From: an uncultured Mediterraneibacter sp. | Lineage (GTDB): Bacteria > Bacillota > Clostridia > Lachnospirales > Lachnospiraceae | NCBI RefSeq assembly: GCF_934309415.1 | Contig: NZ_CAKRDI010000011.1 | Location: 1-64,000, forward strand | DNA: 64,000 nt | Reading direction: 5' to 3' | Part shown: positions 56,069 through 63,530 of the stretch, piece after piece | Position numbering within the stretch: position 1 is the stretch's first letter | Layout: the number at the start of each line of letters is the position of its first letter | Notes under the pieces: model-generated | Told to the model about the DNA's origin: nothing | The model's database searches: none | The model's input: only the letters and a program-made list of their open reading frames with translations | Program-made: the position numbers and the translations under genes

Positions 56069-56347
56069 TTATTCGTCCCATCCTTCGTAGAAACGGATGT
56101 TGACAGAAATATTTCTGATGATCTCGCCTTCTTTTACTTCGATGTCTTCAAGATCGGATACATAAGGGAAAACAGGATTGTCTTCTTCAAGTTCTACAGT
56201 GAGCCAGGTACGAGCGGCCTCATTTGCATGCTCAATGGCATCCTCTAAAGTCTCTCCGCTTGCTTCGCAGCATTCAAGATCCGGAAAATGTGCATCGTAA
56301 CCTCCGTCTTTATTTGGATGAAATACAGCAGGATATATGAATTTCAT
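56069..56347 (-). CDS. HicB-like antitoxin-type protein (orphan)
   Basis: A 92-residue protein of the HicB/UPF0150 type: MKFIYPAVFHPNKDGGYDAHFPDLECCEASGETLEDAIEHANEA is the usual partial RNase H-like fold. The start at 56347 (reverse strand) is preferred because AAAGGGG lies upstream of it; an ATG 15 codons earlier has no site. No C-terminal DNA-binding helix is evident. No hicA toxin gene is adjacent on either strand, so a working toxin-antitoxin role is doubtful. Confidence 0.8.
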   Translation of the reverse strand: MKFIYPAVFHPNKDGGYDAHFPDLECCEASGETLEDAIEHANEAARTWLTVELEEDNPVFPYVSDLEDIEVKEGEIIRNISVNIRFYEGWDE

Positions 56348-56397
56348 AATAAAATCCCCTTTCTGAAAATAGATAGTATGTGCTGTGTACATAATAC

Positions 56398-56447
56398 GTT
56401 GCTGTTCAGACCATAGTTAATCACTTTGTTGATTGGCTATGAGAATG
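56398..56447 (-). repeat. Fragment of the palindromic repeat (R14), H3 type 2
   Basis: GTTGCTGTTCAGACCATAG followed by the H3 hairpin (TTAATCACTTTGTTGATTGG) and CTATGAGAATG. Only the H3 end remains. It lies between the hicB start and the tRNA genes. Confidence 0.8.
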
Positions 56448-56492
56448 AAAAAGCACTTGAATTTCATCAGAAAAATCTCAAGTGCTTTCCAG

Positions 56493-56565
56493 AGCGACAG
56501 ACGGGGTTCGAACCCGCGACCCCAACCTTGGCAAGGTTGTACTCTACCAGCTGAGCCACTGTCGC
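56493..56565 (-). tRNA. tRNA-Gly (GCC), copy 1
   Basis: On the reverse strand the cloverleaf reads GCGACAG...CTGTCGC for the acceptor stem, with anticodon GCC in CTTGCCAAG and T-arm GGTTCGAACC. CCA is not encoded. It differs from the next copy only at one D-arm base. Confidence 0.96.
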
Positions 56566-56610
56566 ATATGTATGTTCCGAAGAACATCTAACTATTAAAT
56601 TGAATAAGAG

Positions 56611-56683
56611 AGCGACAGACGGGGTTCGAACCCGCGACCCCAACCTTGGCAAGGTTGTACTCTACCAACTGAGCCACTGTCGC
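56611..56683 (-). tRNA. tRNA-Gly (GCC), copy 2
   Basis: Same structure and anticodon as copy 1, 45 bases away on the same strand. It is the promoter-proximal copy of the pair. Confidence 0.96.
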
Positions 56684-56715
56684 ATTTGATTTTATTGTTC
56701 CGACGAACAATAAAT

Positions 56716-56744
56716 ATATTACAGCAAGAATATAGATTTGTCAA
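56716..56744 (-). promoter_or_regulatory. Promoter of the tRNA-Gly pair
   Basis: On the reverse strand TTGACA (56744-56739) and TAATAT (56721-56716) are 17 bases apart, upstream of copy 2. Confidence 0.8.
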
Positions 56745-56884
56745 CAGAAAAATTGAAAAAATTATAGAATTTTTCAGGAAAACAAAAAAATTATCAATTA
56801 CAGGACTTTTTTCTGAGTAAAAATCATGCTATACTAGGGACGTTAACGAAAAATATTGCATGCTATGAAAGAGGTGTTCAGATA

Positions 56885-58162
56885 ATGAAAAAGATTAAAG
56901 TAGCGATTCTCGGACTTGGAACTGTTGGTACAGGTGTTTATAAACTGATTCAGATGAGATCAGATGTGATGGCACATACAATTGGGGCAGAACTGGAAGT
57001 AAAGAAGATTCTTGTCCATAATATAAATAAGAAAAGAGAAGGCGTAGATGCATCTCTTTTGACAGATAACTGGAAAGAAATCATTGAAGATCAGGAGATT
57101 GAGATCGTGATCGAGGTAATGGGAGGACTGGAGCCTGCGAAGACCATGATCCTGGAAGCGCTGGAAGCAGGAAAGAATGTAGTATCTGCGAACAAAGACC
57201 TGATTGCAGAAGAAGGTCATGTACTTCTTGCCACAGCAGAGAAGTATCATGTGGATTTCCTGTTTGAGGCAGCGGTAGCCGGTGGTATTCCGATCATCCG
57301 TCCACTGAAACAGTGTCTGGCAGCAAATGACATTTCAGAAGTGATCGGTATTGTAAATGGTACAACAAACTATATCCTTACAAAGATGACAGAAGAGGGA
57401 ATGGATTTCTCAGAGGCACTGAAGAAAGCACAGGATCTTGGATTTGCCGAGGCAGATCCGACTGCCGATGTAGAAGGACTGGATGCAGGACGTAAAGTGG
57501 CTATCATGGCTTCTATCGCATTTCACTCCAGAGTTGTGTTTTTCAACGTTCATACAGAAGGAATCACAAAGATTACTGCAAGAGATATTGCCTATGCAAA
57601 GGAATTTGACAGCGTAATAAAACTGCTTGGTGTTGCGAAGAATACAGAGGCAGGAATCGAAGTTGGTGTATATCCGATGATGATCCGCAAAGATCATCCG
57701 CTTGCATCTGTAAGAGATTCTTTCAATGCAGTGTTTGTACACGGAGATGCGGTTGATGATGCCATGTTCTATGGACGTGGAGCAGGAGAACTTCCAACAG
57801 CAAGTGCGGTTATGGGAGATGTGATCGATGTGGCAAGAAATATTGGATATGGCTGCACAGGACGTATCAGCTGCACCTGCTATAAGGATCTTCCGATCAA
57901 AGAATTCGGTGAAGTGAAGAATAAATTCTTTATCCGTATGCAGGTGGAGAATGAACCAGGTGTACTGGCAACGATTGCCAAAGTATTTGGTTCTCATAAT
58001 GTCAGCATCACACGTGTTGTTCAGGAGCATACAGAGCCAGAACAGGCAGAACTTGTAATTGTAACAGAACGGGTAGAAGAAAAATGTATGCAGAGAGCGC
58101 TGGAAGAACTGATGACGATCCACAGCATCAAAGAGATCAGCAGCGTGATCAGAGAGTATTAA
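56885..58162 (+). CDS. hom: Homoserine dehydrogenase
   Basis: Reduces aspartate semialdehyde to homoserine for threonine and methionine synthesis. The 425-residue protein has the NAD(P)-binding GLGTVGTGV (residues 10-18), NVVSANKDLIAEEG, the catalytic region FEAAVAGGIPIIRPL and GIVNGTTNYILT, ADPTADVEGLDAGRK, and a C-terminal ACT domain (about 350-425) of the regulatory kind. A promoter-like TATACT lies at 56830-56835. The MarR-type gene follows after 21 bases. Confidence 0.95.
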   Translation: MKKIKVAILGLGTVGTGVYKLIQMRSDVMAHTIGAELEVKKILVHNINKKREGVDASLLTDNWKEIIEDQEIEIVIEVMGGLEPAKTMILEALEAGKNVVSANKDLIAEEGHVLLATAEKYHVDFLFEAAVAGGIPIIRPLKQCLAANDISEVIGIVNGTTNYILTKMTEEGMDFSEALKKAQDLGFAEADPTADVEGLDAGRKVAIMASIAFHSRVVFFNVHTEGITKITARDIAYAKEFDSVIKLLGVAKNTEAGIEVGVYPMMIRKDHPLASVRDSFNAVFVHGDAVDDAMFYGRGAGELPTASAVMGDVIDVARNIGYGCTGRISCTCYKDLPIKEFGEVKNKFFIRMQVENEPGVLATIAKVFGSHNVSITRVVQEHTEPEQAELVIVTERVEEKCMQRALEELMTIHSIKEISSVIREY

Positions 58163-58183
58163 TATAGAAGGATAACAGCGTAG

Positions 58184-58618
58184 ATGGAGAAGAGGGGAGA
58201 GCCGATCGGTTTTCTGATCAAGCAGATCAATAATGTATTTGAAAAAGATTTGAATGAAAAGTTAAAAAAGCTGGGAATTACTTCTTCTCAGTGTGCGGTG
58301 CTGGATTATCTCTTTCACACGAGTAAGGAAGAAGTGAGTCAGAGAGATGTGGAACGTCACCTCTGTCTCAAGAACCCAACGGTAACAGGGCTTCTGAAGC
58401 GGCTGGATGAGAAGGGATACATATTATGTGTGCCAAATGCGAAGGATAAAAGAAAGAAGAATATTTATCTGACAGAAAAAGCATACGACATTCAGCGGCG
58501 GATGGAAGCAGAGAGAAAAAAGCAGGACCGTGAACTGACACGGGGAATGTCCAGACGTGAGATCGAGGCTGTCAGGAAAAATCTTGAGAAACTGTTATAT
58601 AATATTGCAGAACCCTGA
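58184..58618 (+). CDS. MarR-family transcriptional regulator
   Basis: A 144-residue winged-helix regulator: SSQCAVLDYLFHTSKEEVSQRDVERHLCLKNPTVTGLLKRLDEKGYI is the DNA-binding core, followed by the wing with KDKRKKNIYLTEKA. Length is typical for MarR. It probably shares a transcript with hom; its ligand and targets are unknown. AAGGATAA precedes ATG. Confidence 0.88.
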   Translation: MEKRGEPIGFLIKQINNVFEKDLNEKLKKLGITSSQCAVLDYLFHTSKEEVSQRDVERHLCLKNPTVTGLLKRLDEKGYILCVPNAKDKRKKNIYLTEKAYDIQRRMEAERKKQDRELTRGMSRREIEAVRKNLEKLLYNIAEP

Positions 58619-58696
58619 AAATATTTTTTGAGACACACAATAACAGAATAATAAAACAGATCCAGGAAGAATCAGTATATGTAATGCATGAATCTG

Positions 58697-58729
58697 GTTA
58701 CTGTTTACAGATTATCTGTGAATAATAAC
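58697..58729 (+). repeat. Single H1 hairpin (R15)
   Basis: GTTACTGTTTACAG, short tip, CTGTGAATAATAAC: 33 bases equal to module H1 alone. It lies in the MarR-thyA gap. Confidence 0.7.
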
Positions 58730-58817
58730 CGGATTAAATTTGGATGGATCTGACAAAAATAAAAGAAACTGTGATTTGAAAGAATTTGGAAATTACGGAT
58801 AAAATCAGGAGGAAACT

Positions 58818-59666
58818 ATGAGCTACGCAGACAAAGTATTTATAGATATGTGTAATGACATTATCGAGAACGGAACAAGTACTGAGGGAGAGAAAGTACG
58901 TCCGAAATGGGAGGATGGAACTTCCGCTTACACCATTAAGAAATTCGGAGTTGTAAACCGTTATGATCTTTCAAAGGAATTTCCGGCACTGACACTGCGC
59001 AGAACAGCGATCAAGAGCTGTGTAGACGAACTGCTGTGGATCTGGCAGAAGAAATCCAATAATGTACATGATCTGAAGAGCCACATCTGGGATAGCTGGG
59101 CAGATGAGAGTGGATCCATCGGAAAGGCCTACGGTTATCAGATGCAGGTGAAGCATAAATACAAGGAAGGAATGATGGATCAGGTGGATCGTGTGATCTA
59201 TGATCTGAAGAACAATCCGTACAGCCGTCGTATTATGACAAATATCTATGTACATCAGGACCTTCATGAGATGAATCTGTATCCATGTGCATACAGTATG
59301 ACATTCAATGTCACAAAAGAAAAAGGCAGTGATAAGCTGACACTGAATGGAATTCTGAATCAGCGTTCCCAGGATGTACTGGCAGCAAACAACTGGAATG
59401 TGTGTCAGTATGCAGTGCTGCTTCATATGCTGGCACAGGTGTGCGATATGAAGGCGGGAGAATTTGTTCATGTGATCGCAGATGCACATATTTATGACAG
59501 ACATGTGCCGATGATCAAAGAGCTGATCTCAAGAGAACCGCTTCCGGCACCGAAATTCTGGCTGAATCCGGAAATCAAAGATTTCTATGAGTTCACACCG
59601 GACGATGTGAAGCTTGAGGGATATGAGACACATCCACAGATTAAGGATATCCCGATCGCAGTATAA
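58818..59666 (+). CDS. thyA: Thymidylate synthase
   Basis: Methylates dUMP to dTMP using methylene-tetrahydrofolate. The 282-residue protein has the catalytic Cys in YPCAYSMTFNV, RRIMTNIYVHQDLHEMNL, NQRSQDVLAANNWNVCQYAVLLHMLAQ and the dUMP-binding HVIADAHIYDRHV. YPCAYSM differs from the more common LPPCH motif, as in a subgroup found in Clostridia. CAGGAGGA precedes ATG. The DHFR gene follows after 14 bases, the classic pairing since ThyA oxidises the folate that DHFR reduces. Confidence 0.95.
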   Translation: MSYADKVFIDMCNDIIENGTSTEGEKVRPKWEDGTSAYTIKKFGVVNRYDLSKEFPALTLRRTAIKSCVDELLWIWQKKSNNVHDLKSHIWDSWADESGSIGKAYGYQMQVKHKYKEGMMDQVDRVIYDLKNNPYSRRIMTNIYVHQDLHEMNLYPCAYSMTFNVTKEKGSDKLTLNGILNQRSQDVLAANNWNVCQYAVLLHMLAQVCDMKAGEFVHVIADAHIYDRHVPMIKELISREPLPAPKFWLNPEIKDFYEFTPDDVKLEGYETHPQIKDIPIAV

Positions 59667-59680
59667 AAGGAGAGATATAA

Positions 59681-60178
59681 ATGAAAGCAATTGTTGCGGC
59701 AGATAATAAGTGGGGAATTGGCTATCAGAATAAACTGCTGGTCAGCATCCCGTCAGATATGAAATTTTTCCGTCAGACAACAACCGGAAAAGTGGTTGTT
59801 ATGGGACGGAAGACACTGGAAAGTTTCCCGAACGGACTTCCATTAAAAAATCGTGTCAATATTGTACTCACGAAGAACAGGAATTATGATGTGAAAGATG
59901 CGGTTATTGTACATTCAGAGAAGGAACTTTTAGAAGAACTGAAAAAATATAATTCAGATGATATTTTTGTGATCGGTGGAGAGAGCATTTACAGAATGAT
60001 GCTTCCATATCTGGATCTGATCTATGTTACGAAGATTGACCGTACATTCCAGGCAGATACATTTTTCCCGGATCTGGATGCAATGGAAGAATGGGAAATG
60101 ACAGAAGAAGGAGAGGAACAGACCTGTTTTGATCTGGAGTTTGCATTCACGAAATATGAACGTAAAGCAGGTCGTTAA
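59681..60178 (+). CDS. folA: Dihydrofolate reductase
   Basis: Regenerates tetrahydrofolate after the ThyA reaction. The 165-residue protein shows the start MKAIVAADNKWGIGYQNKLL, then GKVVVMGRKTLESFP, VFVIGGESIYRMMLPYLDLIYVTKID and a C-terminal beta strand FEFAFTKYER-like end. AAGGAGAG lies upstream. Three bases separate its stop from the zinc lipoprotein start, so both may be on one transcript. Confidence 0.94.
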   Translation: MKAIVAADNKWGIGYQNKLLVSIPSDMKFFRQTTTGKVVVMGRKTLESFPNGLPLKNRVNIVLTKNRNYDVKDAVIVHSEKELLEELKKYNSDDIFVIGGESIYRMMLPYLDLIYVTKIDRTFQADTFFPDLDAMEEWEMTEEGEEQTCFDLEFAFTKYERKAGR

Positions 60179-60180
60179 GA

Positions 60181-61353
60181 ATGAAAAGATCTGAAGTAAG
60201 AAGAAAGAGAATCTGGACTGCATTGGTGACAGGGGCACTGGTGATCGGAGGACTTCTGACAGGATGCGGAACAGAGCAGAAAGCAAAGCAGGAGACTGTG
60301 GAAAATAAGACGAAAGATCAGAAGATCAGTGTTGTTACAACGATTTTTCCACAATATGATTTTGTGCGTCAGATTGCAGGGGATTCTGTAGATCTGAAGA
60401 TGCTTCTGAAACCGGGAGAGGAAACGCATTCTTATGAACCGACGCCACAGGATATTATAGCAATCCAGAACAGTGATCTGTTTATCTATGTGGGCGGAGA
60501 GAATGACTCCTGGGTGGAGGATATTCTGGAATCTATGCCGGATAACGGAAGAAAGACACTGAAACTGGCAGACTGTGTGGACACAGTAGAAGAAGAACAT
60601 GTGGAAGGCATGAAGGAAGAACGCGGCCATGATCATGAGGAGCATGATCACGAAGAACATGGACATGATTCGGAGAGTGATACACATCTGGATCAGGATT
60701 CAGATGCAGAAGAAGAGCATCTTCTTCAGGAACAGGAAGTACAGGAGACACATTCAGATGCAGACAGCGAAGCACAGACAGACGGGGAACATGGAAATGA
60801 CAGCTCGGAAACTGTGTCTGTGCATGAAATCGATGAACATGTGTGGACTTCTCCGAAGAATGCTGAGAAGATTGTGGAGCACATTACGGATCTGCTCTGT
60901 GAGGCAGATGAAGCTCATGCAGCAGAATATCAGACAAATGCGGCGGATTATGAACAACAGCTGGAAGAGCTGGATCAGGAATTCCGTGATGTAGTGGATC
61001 ATTCTGAAAGAAATCTGCTGATCTTCGGGGATCGTTTCCCATTCCGGTATTTTGCAGATGAGTATGGTCTGGATTATTATGCGGCATTTTCAGGATGTGC
61101 TTCAGATACGGAGCCGAGTGCGGCAACCATGGCATTCCTGATCAATAAAGTAAAAGAAGAGCAGGTTCCAACAGTGTTAAAAATGGAACTGAGCAACGAT
61201 AATATTTCCAAAGCGATTGCAGAGGCTGCCGGTACGGATGTAAAAGTATTTTACAGCTGCCATAATCTGACGGCGGAGGAATTTGAAAACGGCGAAACAT
61301 ATTTAAGCATGATGAAGAAAAACGTGGAAACTTTAAAGGAGGTTTTGAACTGA
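60181..61353 (+). CDS. znuA: Zinc/manganese ABC transporter substrate-binding lipoprotein
   Basis: A 390-residue cluster 9 binding lipoprotein. A signal peptide with lipobox LTGC puts the lipid on Cys29. The fold core has VVTTIFPQYDFVRQIAG, KPGEETHSYEPTPQD (His ligand), DEHVWTSPKNA (His ligand) and CASDTEPSAATMAFL. Between about residues 140 and 220 is a long His/Glu/Asp-rich loop that likely captures zinc. The usual third His (as in SHDAFPYFA) is replaced in FGDRFPFRYFADEYGL, a variant seen in Clostridia. Zinc rather than manganese is inferred from the loop. Confidence 0.92.
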   Translation: MKRSEVRRKRIWTALVTGALVIGGLLTGCGTEQKAKQETVENKTKDQKISVVTTIFPQYDFVRQIAGDSVDLKMLLKPGEETHSYEPTPQDIIAIQNSDLFIYVGGENDSWVEDILESMPDNGRKTLKLADCVDTVEEEHVEGMKEERGHDHEEHDHEEHGHDSESDTHLDQDSDAEEEHLLQEQEVQETHSDADSEAQTDGEHGNDSSETVSVHEIDEHVWTSPKNAEKIVEHITDLLCEADEAHAAEYQTNAADYEQQLEELDQEFRDVVDHSERNLLIFGDRFPFRYFADEYGLDYYAAFSGCASDTEPSAATMAFLINKVKEEQVPTVLKMELSNDNISKAIAEAAGTDVKVFYSCHNLTAEEFENGETYLSMMKKNVETLKEVLN

Positions 61354-62060
61354 TGGCGTTGATCAAATGTGAAAATGTATCAATCGGATATGAAGGTCAG
61401 ACGGTTGTCAGAGATCTGAACTTCCAGATTGAGCAGGGAGATTATCTTTGTATTGTAGGTGAAAATGGATCGGGAAAGAGTACACTTGTCAAGAGTCTTC
61501 TGGGACTGAAAGCGGTTGACTCGGGAAAGATTGAATTTGGAGATGGATTGAAGCAGCGGGAGATAGGTTATCTTCCGCAGCAGACAGATGTACAGAAGGA
61601 CTTCCCGGCCAGCGTGTATGAGGTGGTTCTTTCAGGAAGACTCAACAGCAGAGGATTCCATCCGTTCTATACAACAAAAGACCGGCAGCAGGCACGGGAG
61701 AAGATGCAGATGCTTGGGATTGAAGATCTGGCGAAACAGTGTTTCAGAGATCTGTCCGGCGGACAGAAACAGAGAGTTCTTCTGGCAAGAGCACTTTGTG
61801 CGACAAAGAAGTTATTGCTTCTGGATGAACCGGTCACAGGATTGGATCCAATTGTGACAGCAGAATTTTATCAGCTGATCAGCAGGATCAACAAAGAGTC
61901 CGGGATCGCAGTTGTGATGGTTTCTCATGATATTGAGAGTACCGTTGAATATGCAAGCCATATTCTGCATCTGCAGGAGACGGTGCTGTATTTTGGAAAA
62001 GCACAGGATTATTTAAAGAGCCGTGCAGGAAAAACATTTCTGGGAGGTGAGCAGTCATGA
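61353..62060 (+). CDS. znuC: Zinc ABC transporter ATP-binding protein
   Basis: A 235-residue ATPase with Walker A GENGSGKST, signature LSGGQKQR, Walker B LLLLDEPVTGLDP and switch His in VSHDIES. Of the ZnuC/MntB type. It starts one base inside the znuA stop (TGATG) after AAAGGAGG and overlaps znuB by four bases, so all three genes are coupled. Confidence 0.93.
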   Translation: MALIKCENVSIGYEGQTVVRDLNFQIEQGDYLCIVGENGSGKSTLVKSLLGLKAVDSGKIEFGDGLKQREIGYLPQQTDVQKDFPASVYEVVLSGRLNSRGFHPFYTTKDRQQAREKMQMLGIEDLAKQCFRDLSGGQKQRVLLARALCATKKLLLLDEPVTGLDPIVTAEFYQLISRINKESGIAVVMVSHDIESTVEYASHILHLQETVLYFGKAQDYLKSRAGKTFLGGEQS

Positions 62061-62878
62061 CAGGAACAATTGCGGAAATGTTTTCTTACCCGTTTATGAC
62101 ACGGGCATTTATTGTGGGTTCACTGGTGGCACTTTGTTCTGCCCTGCTGGGAGTCAGCCTGGTATTGAAGCGTTATTCCATGATCGGAGACGGACTGTCT
62201 CATGTCGGGTTCGGCGCAATGGCGATTGCGGCAGCTATGAATGCAGCTCCGCTGGCGGTTTCGATTCCGATCGTGATCATTGCGGCGGTGCTTCTTTTAA
62301 GACTGAATGGAAATGCAAAGATCAAAGGAGATGCGGCGATCGCGTTGATCTCTACCAGTTCACTGGCGATAGGTGTTATGGTCATTTCACTGACAACGGG
62401 GATGAATACAGATGTATATAATTACATGTTTGGAAGTATTCTGGCAATGAGTTCGGAAGATGTGAAACTGAGTCTTGTTCTGTCTGTGATCGTACTGGTA
62501 TTATTTATCTTCTTTTATCATAAAATCTTTGCGATTACATTTGACGAGACATTTGCAAGAGCAACCGGTGTAAAGGCAGGAATGTATAATACACTGATCG
62601 CTGTTCTGACAGCGGTGACAATCGTGCTTGGAATGAGAATGATGGGTGCTTTACTCATCTCGAGTCTGATTATTTTCCCGGCGCTGACTTCTATGAGAGT
62701 CTGCAAGACATTTAAAAGTGTCATAATCAACTCCGCAGTGATCTCGGTGGTGTGCCTGGTCGCCGGAATTACAGTGTCCTATGTAGGAGCAACTCCGGCA
62801 GGGGCGAGCGTTGTACTGGCGAATCTGGCTGCGCTGGCGATTTATTCCGTAATCGGTGCGTTACTGTTCAGACCATAG
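62057..62878 (+). CDS. znuB: Zinc ABC transporter permease with repeat-derived C-terminus
   Basis: A 273-residue ABC-3 family permease with about eight or nine helices, for example LVALCSALLGVSLVLKRYSMIGDGLSHVGFGAMAIA and GMRMMGALLISSLIIFPALTSMRV. Its last residues, LLFRP, and the TAG stop are encoded by repeat copy R16, which starts at 62860, exactly as at the end of the first gene in this window. The protein may therefore lack its original tail, although the core helices are complete. GGAGGTGA precedes ATG. Confidence 0.92.
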   Translation: MTGTIAEMFSYPFMTRAFIVGSLVALCSALLGVSLVLKRYSMIGDGLSHVGFGAMAIAAAMNAAPLAVSIPIVIIAAVLLLRLNGNAKIKGDAAIALISTSSLAIGVMVISLTTGMNTDVYNYMFGSILAMSSEDVKLSLVLSVIVLVLFIFFYHKIFAITFDETFARATGVKAGMYNTLIAVLTAVTIVLGMRMMGALLISSLIIFPALTSMRVCKTFKSVIINSAVISVVCLVAGITVSYVGATPAGASVVLANLAALAIYSVIGALLFRP

Positions 62879-63002
62879 CTAATCACTTTGCTGATTAGCT
62901 ATGAGGATGCACGTTTTGTCCTGAATGTATCTCGCCCATCGCAGTAGGCGATTCTAAATGGCGAGATACGTTACTGTTTGCAGGTTACCTGTGAACAGTA
63001 AC
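62860..63002 (-). repeat. Palindromic repeat, full copy (R16), H3 type 2
   Basis: A complete 143-bp copy that overlaps the znuB end. H3 arms are ATAGCTAATCA/TGATTAGCTAT, followed by the spacer, H2 (GTATCTCGCC/GGCGAGATAC) and H1 with CAGGTTACCTG tip. It supplies the last five codons and the stop of znuB. Confidence 0.93.
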
Positions 63003-63064
63003 ATCGGTGCAATAAGAAATAAGATGAGATAAACAAAACAAATTTGCTTACATGGAAATGCAGA

Positions 63065-63093
63065 TTGACAAAAGAAAAAATTCTAATTATAAT
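63065..63093 (+). promoter_or_regulatory. Consensus promoter of ilvB
   Basis: A perfect TTGACA (63065-63070), 17-base spacer and perfect TATAAT (63088-63093) lie upstream of the T-box leader. Confidence 0.9.
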
Positions 63094-63099
63094 AAATAT

Positions 63100-63510
63100 T
63101 AATTTCACTTAGAAAATAAGCAAGCAGTGAATGAGAGAAAATGCAATGACAGGGAGGAGTATATGATATTCTGATGCAAAGAGAGGAGATGGATGCTGGG
63201 AATCTCCGTGAGGAAGTCATAGAAGTAGCCCTTGAGCAGTGAACCGAACGGAATATGTGTATTCTCCACGCCAATCAGCGAAGTGATTGACAGAGGAGTG
63301 AACAGTAACGCATATTTTCAGTAGGCTTCAACGTTTATTCCCACGTTACAGGGAAACGGTATCAAATCCGGAAGTATCTTTTGGAACAGAAAGACGTATG
63401 AGGAGGATTTTGTATCGGCAGAGAGCAGAGAATTTATCTCTGAATTCAGGTGGTAACACGGATGAATAATTCGCCCTGAGCATGATTTCATGCTTGGGGT
63501 TTTCTTTTTG
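63100..63510 (+). promoter_or_regulatory. T-box leader with valine (GUA) specifier (ilvB)
   Basis: The T-box sequence AGGTGGTAACACGG is at 63448-63461. The terminator CCCTGAGCATG/CATGCTTGGGG with a T-rich tail is at 63474-63509. In stem I, AGGG pairs with CCCT, the 5' loop has AGTA, the upper helix is TATGA/TCATA, and the 3' loop reads GAAGTAG. This puts GUA (Val) at 63225-63227. The distal GGATGCTGGGA loop and AGAGAG are present. A half copy of the palindromic repeat lies at 63259-63309 between stem I and the antiterminator. The specifier is from manual folding. Confidence 0.82.
63259..63309 (+). repeat. Half copy of the palindromic repeat inside the ilvB T-box (R17)
   Basis: TATTCTCCACGCCAATCAGC and the following AAGTGATTGAC...GAGTGAACAGTAAC match the H3 and right end of the reference copy with a few changes. 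H1 and H2 are absent. Confidence 0.85.
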
Positions 63511-63530
63511 GAAAAAAGGAGGTATACAGT

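Noticed and set aside
56069..56490. A HicAB toxin-antitoxin pair
   Set aside because: No hicA-like small ORF is found on either side on either strand; only a repeat fragment and tRNA genes.
900..63309. A CRISPR array or other direct-repeat array made from the recurring GTTAC elements
   Set aside because: Copies are far apart, in both orientations, each internally palindromic and without regular spacers. No cas genes are present.
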